DNA of 64,000 nt, from the NCBI GenBank assembly GCA_002344205.1, contig DDSZ01000020.1:19663-83662 (forward strand), in the 5' to 3' direction. The notes under the pieces were generated by a model, which ran no database searches, was not told the DNA's origin, and saw only the letters and a program-made list of their open reading frames with translations. Made by a program: the position numbers and the translations under genes. The stretch is from Opitutaceae bacterium UBA2377. Lineage in GTDB: Bacteria; Verrucomicrobiota; Verrucomicrobiia; Opitutales; Opitutaceae. Positions 22,150 to 31,162 of this stretch are shown here, piece after piece; position 1 is the stretch's first letter, and each line of letters begins with the position of its first letter.

Positions 22150-24879
22150 ATGATCACCTCAGCATCCCCCACCAGCCGTGCGGCCTTTGCCCGCATTTTC
22201 CTCGCGGTTTTCACCGCTTGCTGCCTTGTCTGTCTATCAGGATTGGTAAACCCCACAATGGCCTCGGCACAGGTTGTCGAACCTCGTTATAACTTCGATG
22301 TGCCGGCCGGCGAAGCCAAGGCCATGCTGCGCCAGTTTGCCGCCCAAGCGAAGCGTGAGATCGTCTTTGCCGTGGAGGCGGTCGAAGGTATCCAGACCAA
22401 TGCGGTCAAGGGTGAAATGACTGCCCAAGAGGCCGTGGACCAGTTACTCGCGGATACCGGCTTAGTCGGCGCGCAAGACAAGACCGGCGCGTTCGCAATC
22501 CGAAAGCAAACGGAGGCAGAAAGAAAAAACGGCCAACGGGCGATCGCCAAAAGAGAACAGAGCGATCGCCCATCAGTTAGTAGATTGCAGATAGGAGATG
22601 ATGAGAGGCGGGCTGAGGTGCTACAGCTCGATGTGTTCTCCGTCACAGGCACACGAATTCGCGGCGGACAACCTGCGTCTACCATAGTGACAATCCATCA
22701 GGAGGAAATGCGCCTGTCCGGCCACATCAATCTCGGCGAAGTTGCTCGCGCGATGCCGCAGAACTTTTCGGGCGGGCAGAATCCAGGAGTTGCGGTGGGA
22801 GCGACCACAGGGGCCAGCAATGCCAACGCGAATCTCACTGGCGGCTCCAGTTTCAACCTGCGTGGGCTTGGACCGGATGCGACACTCACTTTGCTCAATG
22901 GAAGCCGCCTCCCCTATGATGGCTCACGGCAAGCCACTGACGTTTCAGTTATTCCAGTAGCTGCGATCGAGCGTGTGGAGATCCTCCTCGACGGCGCTTC
23001 GGCAATCTATGGCTCCGACGCAGTCGGTGGCGTCGCCAATATCGTCTTGAAGCGCGATTACGAGGGAGCGGAATTTTCGGCCCGCTTCGGCGTGGCGACA
23101 GATGGTGGTTATGAACAGGAACAATACACTGGTGTCGCGGGCACCAATTGGGGTTCGGGCGGGTTTCTCATTACGGGTGACTATTCTGTCAGTGGTTCCA
23201 TCAGAGCCAAACAGCGCGATTATCTCAGCCAGCTGACCAACCAAAATGTCACGATCTATCCGCGCCAAACACAGAAAGGAGGATTGCTCAGCGGTCATCA
23301 GAAAATCGGTGCATTGGGGCGGCTCAATCTCGACGCGTTCTATACCAAGCGAGCGCAGGAAAATTTGGAACAGACTGACGTATCCTCGTTACGCGTTGTC
23401 GATCTGGACTCATCAATATGGGGTATATCGCCGTCGATCAATATCGCTCTGCAAGGCGAATGGTCGGCGCGCCTACACGGTGCCTTCGGCCGCAACCGAG
23501 GTGAAAGGGTAACAACAAGTGTTAGCGTCGCCTCGGGTTTGCAGACAGGTAAACTCTTCAACGAATACTTTGGCGATATGCATGCCGCGGGCATTGAACT
23601 TGAGGGCCCCGTATTTGCACTACCAGCGGGTGATATGCGCGCATCGATTGGCGGAGGCTATCGAGAAAACAGCCTAAATTTCAAAACTGTAAATCTCATT
23701 TCGGGTGCGGTTTCGGGCGTATTGGCGGGCGATGACCGCAGCCACCATATTTTTGGTGAGGTCAATTTGCCTCTGATCTCGGGTGATCAGCATATTCCAC
23801 TGGTGACGATACTCTCGCTGAATGCAGCGCTGCGTCATGAAAATTACGATAGTTTCGGCACTTCGACGACGCCGAAAATAGGCGCGATCTGGGGGCTGAC
23901 TCCCGGCTTCGATATCAAGGCGAGTTGGGGGAAGAGCTTCAAAGTTCCTACACTGGGCGAGCAGTTTGCTGCTACCTCCCTTGCGCTGTATCCCGGATCG
24001 TTTTTCGGTGGTCCGGCAGGTTCGCAGGTACTAGCGCTTTTTGGCTCAGTCCCGAGCCTCACTCCAGAAAAGGCCGAAATCACCACCGCGGGCTTTGTCA
24101 CGCGGCCGAAAATTCTACCCGGTCTTCGCATTGAGTTCGGCTATTTCGACATCGACTATACTGATCGCGTGTCGTTGCCGATCGACAACACCTTCGCGGC
24201 CTTAAGTAATCCAGTTTACGCTGAATTCGTTACTCGGGTTCCAACCATTGCCCAGCAAAACGCCGCTTTTGCGCCTACGGGACTTCCGGTAGGAACCTTC
24301 CTGCCAGGCTTTAATGCTGCCGGCGCGCCTTATGATCCGGCACAGGTCATAGCGATTCTCGATGGTCGACTCACCAATGCCTCAAGTCATCGCATCAAGG
24401 GCGTCGATCTCAATTTGCGTTACACTACGGAGCTATTAGACGGCAACCTGTTGCTCAGTGGCAATGGCACTTGGATCACCAAGGGCGTACGCAAACTGAC
24501 AAGCCTTGCGCCGGAGCAGCAAGTAGCGGGAGTTAATTTCTGGCCGGCGAAATTCAAGGGACGTGTTGGTGCTGGCTGGTCGCGAAACGGATTCAGTTTG
24601 AATGCCAATATCAATCATATCGCCGGTGTTGTCGACCGCTCGACCACGCCCAACGTCAAACGTTCATCCATGACGACACTGGATCTTGTTGTCGATTATC
24701 AGGCGAAACTCCCGGTGGTGGGGGATATCGGCTTCAATCTGGCATTAATGAACCTCCTAAATGAGACGCCGCCTTATTTGCAGCCACCGTTATTGCCGAA
24801 CTTCGTGGTCAATTACGATTCGACCAATTATTCCGCCTTGGGGCGGGTCGTGAGCGCGACGGTGACAAAACGGTTTTGA
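22150..24879 (+). CDS. TonB-dependent transducer with STN domain
   Basis: The 909-residue precursor has a signal peptide, an STN signalling domain (about residues 48-115), a TonB-box-like DVFSVTGTRI stretch near 155-165, a plug domain (about 170-290) and a 22-strand-type barrel ending in a terminal Phe. The STN domain shows it is a transducer that signals to the FecR protein encoded just upstream. The barrel is about 55% GC, lower than the conjugation genes. The substrate is unknown; the following S9 peptidase suggests a peptide or peptide-based ligand. Confidence 0.93.
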   Translation: MITSASPTSRAAFARIFLAVFTACCLVCLSGLVNPTMASAQVVEPRYNFDVPAGEAKAMLRQFAAQAKREIVFAVEAVEGIQTNAVKGEMTAQEAVDQLLADTGLVGAQDKTGAFAIRKQTEAERKNGQRAIAKREQSDRPSVSRLQIGDDERRAEVLQLDVFSVTGTRIRGGQPASTIVTIHQEEMRLSGHINLGEVARAMPQNFSGGQNPGVAVGATTGASNANANLTGGSSFNLRGLGPDATLTLLNGSRLPYDGSRQATDVSVIPVAAIERVEILLDGASAIYGSDAVGGVANIVLKRDYEGAEFSARFGVATDGGYEQEQYTGVAGTNWGSGGFLITGDYSVSGSIRAKQRDYLSQLTNQNVTIYPRQTQKGGLLSGHQKIGALGRLNLDAFYTKRAQENLEQTDVSSLRVVDLDSSIWGISPSINIALQGEWSARLHGAFGRNRGERVTTSVSVASGLQTGKLFNEYFGDMHAAGIELEGPVFALPAGDMRASIGGGYRENSLNFKTVNLISGAVSGVLAGDDRSHHIFGEVNLPLISGDQHIPLVTILSLNAALRHENYDSFGTSTTPKIGAIWGLTPGFDIKASWGKSFKVPTLGEQFAATSLALYPGSFFGGPAGSQVLALFGSVPSLTPEKAEITTAGFVTRPKILPGLRIEFGYFDIDYTDRVSLPIDNTFAALSNPVYAEFVTRVPTIAQQNAAFAPTGLPVGTFLPGFNAAGAPYDPAQVIAILDGRLTNASSHRIKGVDLNLRYTTELLDGNLLLSGNGTWITKGVRKLTSLAPEQQVAGVNFWPAKFKGRVGAGWSRNGFSLNANINHIAGVVDRSTTPNVKRSSMTTLDLVVDYQAKLPVVGDIGFNLALMNLLNETPPYLQPPLLPNFVVNYDSTNYSALGRVVSATVTKRF

Positions 24880-24891
24880 TTCAGTTATCAG

Positions 24892-24921
24892 GGATCAGGA
24901 GCACCACCTGGTCCTTGATCC
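24892..24921 (+). terminator. Imperfect hairpin after the TonB-dependent transducer
   Basis: GGATCA...TGATCC arms with a nearly complementary interior form an imperfect stem-loop 13 bases after the stop codon. There is no clear T-run, so it may only stabilise or weakly terminate the transcript. Confidence 0.25.
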
Positions 24922-25142
24922 ATATTCCGAAAGACTAAGTAGCACAGACGTAGCTGCCTGATGGACGATGGGTGCGGTAGCTGGGCAAAGATGATTTAAG
25001 ATTAAGCTTTTTCTTGGAACATTGTTCGTGCGCATCTCCCGCTCCGTTTGTCGGAGGTTTTTCCGCCGCGCTGCTGAGTTTTGTATCAGCCACTACCAGT
25101 GGTCCTCTAAACCGAAATTGCCATCATGCACGCTATCTTAAA

Positions 25143-27716
25143 ATGAAGTTACTCACCCATTCATCGTCTTGCAGGCACTTACGGATAAGCCATTTCGTCC
25201 TCGGGGCCGCTTTCGCGGCGGCGCTTCTGACTGCTGAAGCTTTCTCGTCTGATCTGCCCCTGCGTCCTTACACTGTGGATGATTACCTTGCGCTTGAGGC
25301 TGTTGGCGCGAGTGCGGGACAGTCGAATAGGATCGTTTGGGAGCAGGCACCACCTTACGAACAAATCGGCTATTTTGGACTCGGGCACGTGGGCACTTGG
25401 GGTAATTTTGGATTTACGCTCCAGACAATTAATCTTTCCGACGACGATCCCAAGGCTAGACCTTTGTTCGCCGCTGAATCAGGTGTGAGTTACGGGATAG
25501 ACGCCTTCTCGCCCAATGCGCGCTTCATCTCCTTTTTCGGTGCAAAGAATGGGATGTTTTTCATGGGAGCCTATGACACCGAAGAAAGAAGGAAGCAGAT
25601 CTTCGAGGGCGCGCCCAACGTGTCATGGTCGTGGCGCGCAGGAGTGGACTCAGTGTGGATTTCGTCGGAGGAGTTTGCGTTCGCCGCCTTGGAGGAAGGT
25701 GGACAGCCGCCCGCTGCGGCCCGTCCGTTCACGGGCAAGAAGCTTGAGGAAGCATGGAAACGCTCATGGTCGGGCGGTCTATCCGTTGATATTTCAAATA
25801 GTGCTCTCGGCAGCGGCGAATCGGATTGGCTGGCTGGGCGGCTTTACTTGGCCAACGCCAGAACAGGGCACCAGCGGCTACTTGCTGAAGGAAAGTATGT
25901 TTGCCTTAAGGTTTCACCAGACGGCGCCTATCTCGCGGCATTACGCCAAGCGAAGTTGTTCACACTCGATCCTCTCAACGCTTTCGTTCGAGCTCGTTCC
26001 CAACTCGTAGTGTTCGATTTGCGGGCGGGCGGTCCGGTGCGAGTTGTCGCGCCGGACAAAGACGTGTTTCCAGAAACTCTCGCGTGGGCTTCGGATGGCA
26101 ATCGGCTCGCCTTCTTTGCTTGGAACGTTGGTGACAGCGCACAATCCGGAATCTACTACGCGTTCGATGCGGTTTCGGGAACCGTCACGCCATTCCCTCA
26201 TCGCGGCTTGGATTTGGCGTCGGAGCGTGAAAGGGGGCTTCATCAAAAACCTGAGCGAGTGATGTGGGTGGACGATCGGCTTGCACTTTTAGCTAGGTCA
26301 TACGGGGGGACGGAGCCACGCTTCACCTATCGCAGTGTCAGTCGGCCGGGCATGTCGGATTATCCCGGCAAGGCTGACTGGTTTCTGCTCGATGCGCAGG
26401 GCCGGAGTGAAAACCTTACGGAGCAATTCAAGGCGATCTCCCCCATACCAATCCATGGCGATTCCAACACCATCACCGTGCTGGCGGATGGTGCGGCATG
26501 GCGCGTCGGCCCGAACCGCGAGCCGACGAACCTAACTGCTGAAATGGCTGACGCCCTTTTTCACCCACAAACAGTGCTGTGGTCTACGCGCCACCTCCCG
26601 TTTGGGGCTGTTGCGATTCTTGAATCACACGACGCAGATCGTCCTGCATTCATGCTGCTCGACCTAAAGACTGGAGCGGTTCGTCGTATCGAGAGTCCTG
26701 TGGCGGACGCCTCGGTGCTCGCAGTTTTACCCGCGAGTGGCGCCGCACTCTACCGCTATGATCACGTAAACGGAATGGAGTTGATTCTCAAGTATGCGGA
26801 CGGCCGGCAAGTGGTCATCGACCAACTTAACAAGCACCTCGCCCACGTTGCCAAAACGAAATGGATTACGATTAGTTACAAGGTCATGTCTCACGTGGGT
26901 GAGCGCACGCTCGAGGCCAACGTGCTTTTGCCAGCCGACTACCGTTCCGGGCAACGGTACCCGGTCATCGTTGAAGTTTATCCGAACCGCGGAGCGATTA
27001 ACCCAACCACACTAGAGCATTGGGAGGGCCTCGGCCGCATGCCCGGTCCCTACTCAGAACATTTGCTGGCAGGTAAGGGCTACATCGTTTTCCGGCCAAA
27101 TACCTTGCGGGAAGTTACAAATACCAAGGATGGTCCTATAGGCGGCATGACTGACATGGTCCACCAAGGTCTCGATGCCCTCGTCGCCCAAGGATACGCG
27201 GACCCGAAGCGAATTGGACTTCTTGGGTTCAGCCAGGGCGGATTCTCTTCTTTGTGGGTTGCGAGTCAGTCGCAACGCTTCAGGGCTGTCGTTTCACTGA
27301 ACGGCTGGGCTGACATGTACATTCAGTACACCGACAGCAATTACCTGAGGAAATTTTACAAGGATGAAACCGGGGGATTCCAGGGCTGGGAAAGCCGCTA
27401 TTTGGCGAAAGCGGGCTCCGACTTCCCCATCGGGCGAAAACCCTATGATGATCCGGACGTATACATCCGTAATAGCCCTCGGTTTCGTGCACCCGACTTC
27501 ACTTCACCGGTCCTTCTAATTCACTCAGACATGGATGTTTTCGACCTGCGGCAGTATGAACATATGTTTACAGCTTTAAACCAACTTGAGAAACCGGCGC
27601 GGCTCTTACGATATTGGGGTGAAGGCCACAGTCTGTCTAGTCCAGCCAACATTCGCCATATGTGGACTGAGATCTTTGAGTGGTATGACCGCTACTTGAC
27701 AAAAACTGAGGAGTAA
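25143..27716 (+). CDS. Secreted S9-family prolyl oligopeptidase-like peptidase
   Basis: The chosen ATG at 25143 (MKLLTHSSSC) opens a signal peptide; earlier in-frame codons lack one. The 857-residue protein has an N-terminal beta-propeller-like region and a C-terminal alpha/beta hydrolase domain. The nucleophile Ser lies in GFSQGG (about residue 696), Asp in HSDMDVFD (about 794) and His in GEGHSL (about 827). Lasso-peptide isopeptidases of proteobacteria belong to this superfamily and also sit with FecI, FecR and a TonB receptor, so cleavage of an imported cyclic or lasso peptide is a reasonable hypothesis. No lasso biosynthesis genes are seen. Confidence 0.88.
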   Translation: MKLLTHSSSCRHLRISHFVLGAAFAAALLTAEAFSSDLPLRPYTVDDYLALEAVGASAGQSNRIVWEQAPPYEQIGYFGLGHVGTWGNFGFTLQTINLSDDDPKARPLFAAESGVSYGIDAFSPNARFISFFGAKNGMFFMGAYDTEERRKQIFEGAPNVSWSWRAGVDSVWISSEEFAFAALEEGGQPPAAARPFTGKKLEEAWKRSWSGGLSVDISNSALGSGESDWLAGRLYLANARTGHQRLLAEGKYVCLKVSPDGAYLAALRQAKLFTLDPLNAFVRARSQLVVFDLRAGGPVRVVAPDKDVFPETLAWASDGNRLAFFAWNVGDSAQSGIYYAFDAVSGTVTPFPHRGLDLASERERGLHQKPERVMWVDDRLALLARSYGGTEPRFTYRSVSRPGMSDYPGKADWFLLDAQGRSENLTEQFKAISPIPIHGDSNTITVLADGAAWRVGPNREPTNLTAEMADALFHPQTVLWSTRHLPFGAVAILESHDADRPAFMLLDLKTGAVRRIESPVADASVLAVLPASGAALYRYDHVNGMELILKYADGRQVVIDQLNKHLAHVAKTKWITISYKVMSHVGERTLEANVLLPADYRSGQRYPVIVEVYPNRGAINPTTLEHWEGLGRMPGPYSEHLLAGKGYIVFRPNTLREVTNTKDGPIGGMTDMVHQGLDALVAQGYADPKRIGLLGFSQGGFSSLWVASQSQRFRAVVSLNGWADMYIQYTDSNYLRKFYKDETGGFQGWESRYLAKAGSDFPIGRKPYDDPDVYIRNSPRFRAPDFTSPVLLIHSDMDVFDLRQYEHMFTALNQLEKPARLLRYWGEGHSLSSPANIRHMWTEIFEWYDRYLTKTEE

Positions 27717-27725
27717 CCTGCTCGA

Positions 27726-27908
27726 ATGAGAGTGATTAATTTTGAAGCAAGCGCATGCAGTTTCCCAAACCGTGAAGCAGGCGAATCGATTTCGTCGTTC
27801 TGGGGCCAACTGCGCCGGCTGGAGGTAGGCGAAAACTCAATGCTCCCTTGGTGTCAGGGTTGTTCGGTAACATGCTGGGAGATTACTGTTGGCGCAGGGC
27901 CGAGGTAA
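27726..27908 (+). CDS. Small cysteine-containing ORF, possible remnant
   Basis: This 60-residue frame starts 10 bases after the peptidase stop. It contains VGENSMLPW followed by four cysteines or near-repeats (CQGCSVTC). The GxSMxP pattern is the start of S24/S26 signal-peptidase-like domains, so it may be a frame-broken fragment of such a protein. A RiPP precursor is a second, weaker possibility. Coding status is uncertain. Confidence 0.28.
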   Translation: MRVINFEASACSFPNREAGESISSFWGQLRRLEVGENSMLPWCQGCSVTCWEITVGAGPR

Positions 27909-27921
27909 TGGAGATTGGCCA

Positions 27922-28395
27922 ATGATACAGGTGCCGAGACTACAGGCGGTCATTCAGACATTGAGGCTAACTGCGGTGGTTAGAAAATACGCGCTCGCTT
28001 TTGAAGGAGCGATTGTGATCGACCAACGTCTGGCTTGGGCCGCCGGGATAACTGAGCTGCAATGGGTGGAGGTGCGGAACCTGACCCGTTGTCACCGGCT
28101 GGGAGCGTTGGTGTTGTTTGGCGACCCGAACAGGATTGAATGGTGGAGTTCGCCGGAACAACCCGCTCTAATATTGTCCGGCGATGCAATACGGATCACA
28201 GCTTTCTCATGGGCAACCAACTGTACGAGAGATACGCATACTGCTCGTTTGGTAAAGGTAGACGAGAGCAATGCACCTATAGAAATTAGAAAGATCAGGC
28301 CCCGGTCCGTCCTGATAGACCCCACATATTTCCCGTTGGGACCGCGAACGGAGGATTTGGAGATCCTCTGTAAAGATAATACAGGCACGGTTTAA
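27922..28395 (+). CDS. PanD-like protein without the self-cleavage serine
   Basis: The ATG at 27922, with GGAG upstream, gives 157 residues. The sequence follows aspartate 1-decarboxylase (PanD) along most of its length: FEGAIVIDQ.L..AAGI in the cleavage region, VEVRN in the next strand, LSGDAIRITAFSWA near the domain end and LVKVDESNAPIEI in the tail. PanD is made active by self-cleavage between Gly24 and Ser25; here the pair is Gly29-Ala30. The conserved Thr-Tyr of the active site and the ING.A motif are also replaced. It is therefore predicted to be an inactive pseudoenzyme or a repurposed fold. Downstream of the peptidase, in the same orientation. Confidence 0.7.
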   Translation: MIQVPRLQAVIQTLRLTAVVRKYALAFEGAIVIDQRLAWAAGITELQWVEVRNLTRCHRLGALVLFGDPNRIEWWSSPEQPALILSGDAIRITAFSWATNCTRDTHTARLVKVDESNAPIEIRKIRPRSVLIDPTYFPLGPRTEDLEILCKDNTGTV

Positions 28396-28479
28396 CATAA
28401 CAGATAATGAAAACGAGCAGAATTTTATAGTGGGGACATGTGCTTTGAGTGTCTTTGCTCTAATAGGATACAAACCGGC

Positions 28480-28620
28480 TTAAAATAGGCTCGTCTTTAA
28501 ATTCCAAAGGGACATTATTATCCTGCGGGAATCAATGGCTGTCCACTGTTGCACGAACATCATAATCACCGCTACAATTATCCAAGCCCAGAAACGCACC
28601 ATCATATAAATTAAGGTCAT
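28480..28620 (-). CDS. Possible 46-residue membrane peptide
   Basis: A minus-strand ATG at 28620 opens a 46-residue frame with a very hydrophobic segment (MVRFWAWIIVAVIMMFVQQW) and a basic C-terminus. It is divergent from the AraC-type gene. Small single-helix peptides of this kind include type I toxins and signalling peptides, but chance coding in AT-richer DNA cannot be excluded. Confidence 0.22.
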   Translation of the reverse strand: MTLIYMMVRFWAWIIVAVIMMFVQQWTAIDSRRIIMSLWNLKTSLF

Positions 28621-28623
28621 GAA

Positions 28624-28639
28624 AGCCTTCTGAAAGGCT
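28624..28639. promoter_or_regulatory. Short hairpin upstream of the AraC-type gene
   Basis: AGCCTT and AAGGCT flank a four-base loop 15 bases before the ATG at 28655. It could be a weak terminator for the minus-strand side or an operator-like element. The role is unknown. Confidence 0.25.
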
Positions 28640-28654
28640 AGCGTTGGTTTCAAA

Positions 28655-29572
28655 ATGATGGCAACCACTTCATCACCTTACGAATCAATACCCGTTGGTG
28701 TTGGTGAATTTATTGTACCGCCAGTAAAATCCCGTACTGAGCGGGCACTCATCATCGGGCGCGGTGTCAGTGTATATTACGACCTGCAGCCGGCATACCG
28801 CTCGACAGAGCATCAGCACGACCAAGTCCAAATAGTTATTTCCCTCGATCCGGTAGATGGTGTGGCATCTTGGGTGGACCAAGGCGTGCAGCATCGGTAT
28901 GGTGTGGCCGGTGAGTTTGTCTGGCTTGTTCCCGCAAACGTGCTCCACGCCTTTGACTGGCAGGGCACTGCTGGCATGGTGGTGTTATATGTATTCCCTG
29001 GTTTCGTGAACGAAGTCTGTGGTCGGAACTTCACCGCTGGAGCCATTGAAGATTTCTCGACACTCTCGCGCTTCGATCTACTGGTTTGCCGTCTCGCGGC
29101 TGAATTCCGAAGCCTGTGCCGCCATCAGGCTTCGGCGACAGCACCCTTGGTGGAGTCGATGGGCACTCTGCTCGCCGCGAATATCCTGCGCTATTATGCC
29201 CGCATGGACGAAGACGCCGCACCAGGGCTGCCACAACCATTGTTGCGTGAGGTATTGGACTACATTGACGCCAATCTCCGTGAATCCATTCCACGCGAAG
29301 TGCTGGCCCGGATCAGCCGGCTCGGCGTGCATAGTTTTGCCCGGCAGTTCAAAATCCGCACAGGGATGACGCCACGGGACTACATCCGCCGTCGTCGAAC
29401 GGTGCGTGCGCTGGAGCTCATTGCGGAGGGGAAATTGAAGAAGGCCGCCATTGCTGGCGAAGTGGGCTTCTATGACCAGAGCCATATGAAGCGACAACTC
29501 CTACGGCTGCAGGCGGAAGAGGCCGCGATTGCCCGGGCCTCTTTGCCGGCCTCCGGCAGTCCTTCGCCATGA
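28655..29572 (+). CDS. AraC-family transcription regulator
   Basis: The 305-residue protein has an N-terminal cupin-like sensor region (HQHDQVQIVISLDP and VWLVPANVLHAFDW) and a C-terminal double helix-turn-helix from about residue 195. The AraC signature RQFKIRTGMTPRDYIRRRR is followed by a second helix-turn-helix (KKAAIAGEVGFYDQSHMKRQL). It stands alone between the PanD-like gene and a convergent XRE gene, so it may control the cargo genes. The ligand is unknown. Confidence 0.92.
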   Translation: MMATTSSPYESIPVGVGEFIVPPVKSRTERALIIGRGVSVYYDLQPAYRSTEHQHDQVQIVISLDPVDGVASWVDQGVQHRYGVAGEFVWLVPANVLHAFDWQGTAGMVVLYVFPGFVNEVCGRNFTAGAIEDFSTLSRFDLLVCRLAAEFRSLCRHQASATAPLVESMGTLLAANILRYYARMDEDAAPGLPQPLLREVLDYIDANLRESIPREVLARISRLGVHSFARQFKIRTGMTPRDYIRRRRTVRALELIAEGKLKKAAIAGEVGFYDQSHMKRQLLRLQAEEAAIARASLPASGSPSP

Positions 29573-29579
29573 TAGAATT

Positions 29580-29810
29580 TCAATAGCCGGCTTGCCGGAG
29601 TAATTCGGATCCCGAAACGCCGAGCCCGCGCGCCAAGCGGACCACCGTATCGATCGAGGCCAGTTTCTCGCCGCGCTCCACGCTCCCGACGTAATTGAAA
29701 TTCAGGTCGGACTTTTCGGCCAACTCGATTTGGCTGAGCCCAGCTTGCAGCCGCAATTGGCGCACGGTCTGGCCAAAGGCGCGGGGCAGTTTGCGGAGGT
29801 CGGCGGGCAC
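29580..29810 (-). CDS. XRE-family helix-turn-helix regulator
   Basis: The 76-residue protein starts at a GTG (29810). Almost all of it is one Cro/CI-type domain: GQTVRQLRLQAGLSQIELAEKSDLNFNYVGSVERGEKLASIDTVVRLARGL. It is convergent with the AraC gene, with only seven bases between stops. Two CTATAG sites upstream could be its operators. Its targets are unknown. Confidence 0.85.
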   Translation of the reverse strand: MPADLRKLPRAFGQTVRQLRLQAGLSQIELAEKSDLNFNYVGSVERGEKLASIDTVVRLARGLGVSGSELLRQAGY

Positions 29811-29826
29811 CCCGAAAGACTACCTG

Positions 29827-29855
29827 CTATAGGCATCATCATCTAACTACTATAG
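29827..29855. promoter_or_regulatory. Paired CTATAG sites
   Basis: CTATAG occurs at 29827-29832 and 29850-29855, 17 bases apart, in the space between the XRE gene start and the next plus-strand gene. Symmetric six-base sites near an XRE gene are often autoregulatory operators. The assignment is tentative. Confidence 0.25.
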
Positions 29856-29911
29856 ACGGTATTGCCTTGTCCGGAACGTGAGGACGTGGCGTAATTGAAA
29901 TCTACCCCCGC

Positions 29912-30442
29912 ATGAAATCTCCTGACGCATACGCTGAGGAACACGCGCGGCTCCCGGGCGCTTCAGATGCAGCCTGGGGGCTCGAGTTGGTGATGCAGCT
30001 GCACGGCAAGTCAGGGGCTGACCAACACCCTTTCCAAGGCGACCTTGCCCGTAAAGTAGATGATTTCGCGCCGGAATACCTTTTAGCCCTCCACGCGCAT
30101 GGGATTGCCACCGAGATCGTGTCGTATGGTTCGGACTTCGCGCGTTTTGAAACAGATCTGGCCCGGCAGTGGCAGGAATCCGACGGATGCAAGTTTCCGC
30201 TAGTTCGTGTGCCTGCTACGGTGGAGACGACCTGGCCAGATGCCGGCCTGCAGGTCCGACCATGTACGTTTCTTGCGGGCGGAACCTTGGACAATCCGAT
30301 TTTTTTCCTGCGCGAGCCCGGCAAGTCTGGAGTGGTCAGGCTCGGTTTATCCCAGATGCGAAGCCTGCACACAGCATGGTCCGGCTGGCCCACCATGCTG
30401 CCGAGCATGCTTTTAGCCGTCCTCTGGCACCGGCCCGTCTGA
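29912..30442 (+). CDS. Hypothetical protein of the cargo region
   Basis: The 176-residue frame has an ATG at 29912 and a normal amino-acid make-up for a soluble protein, with alternating helices and strands. No catalytic motif, signal peptide or membrane segment is recognised. It is divergent from the XRE gene and separated by about 100 bases, so the two may share control. The last 25 residues are hydrophobic and less convincing as coding. Confidence 0.5.
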   Translation: MKSPDAYAEEHARLPGASDAAWGLELVMQLHGKSGADQHPFQGDLARKVDDFAPEYLLALHAHGIATEIVSYGSDFARFETDLARQWQESDGCKFPLVRVPATVETTWPDAGLQVRPCTFLAGGTLDNPIFFLREPGKSGVVRLGLSQMRSLHTAWSGWPTMLPSMLLAVLWHRPV

Positions 30443-30642
30443 TTCTCGTTCGAGGTGCTGGGTTTCAACCGAGTGCGCATCCGTCCGAATCGTGAACCTG
30501 CCGGTCCTAGCTGAAATGGACGTGAACGGTTAGGATAGCACGAAATCTAAGCCGTGGTCGTGACGATGCGACCGCGTTTTGCCCAACCCCGGGCCGTGAG
30601 ACAATGCTCAGGCCTGATTAACGAACCCCAACCCCATGCACC

Positions 30643-30933
30643 ATGCCCAGCCTCCTTCCCGTCATCATCACCGTTTCGCTGACTCCCGCCGAATACCGCC
30701 CATTTGCTTCCGCGGTCCATAGATTGCGCCGCATCCTTGGGACGAAGGCTCCGGATGCCGGCAGTCTGATTCATGCCAACCTGCGCGGCCGCGATGCCCG
30801 CGGTCTCGCCGAAGATTACCTTGATGCGATTGGCTGGCCGCATGATCGGCGACGGCCCAAGAGAGCAAAGGTTCGCAGTCATGCGGCATGGGCGAGGGCA
30901 GGGCGTATCCCGGCGGACCCGAGCCGCAATTAG
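30643..30933 (+). CDS. Hypothetical basic protein
   Basis: The 96-residue frame starts at 30643. The first 65 residues look like a folded domain (TVSLTPAEYRPFASAVHRLRRIL), while the C-terminus is very basic. No family is recognised. The 200 bases upstream and 229 bases downstream show no other gene that I can support. Confidence 0.38.
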   Translation: MPSLLPVIITVSLTPAEYRPFASAVHRLRRILGTKAPDAGSLIHANLRGRDARGLAEDYLDAIGWPHDRRRPKRAKVRSHAAWARAGRIPADPSRN

Positions 30934-31162
30934 ACCAATAATCCGCAATTTGCGCCGTGTAGTTGTGTGCGCGACGCAAAGGTGACCCCGGATCATCACC
31001 GCCCGGGTCGGAAACGGCTCCGTTCAGGCCGGTTTCCGGCCCGGGCAACCCCGCGTAGTTTGTAGTCTTCGGGCTTGCTGCACTGCGAGATCTGCGCAAA
31101 CTGTTCTCGTCCATAGGCCTGCCAGCCGCCACCACCGGCGGAGGATTGGTTTTTTATTGCCT

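Noticed and set aside
27726..27908. Lasso-peptide precursor (core starting at GCSVTCWE)
   Set aside because: Gly1 and Glu8 would permit a ring, but the leader lacks the usual Thr at -2 and no lasso cyclase or leader peptidase gene is present.
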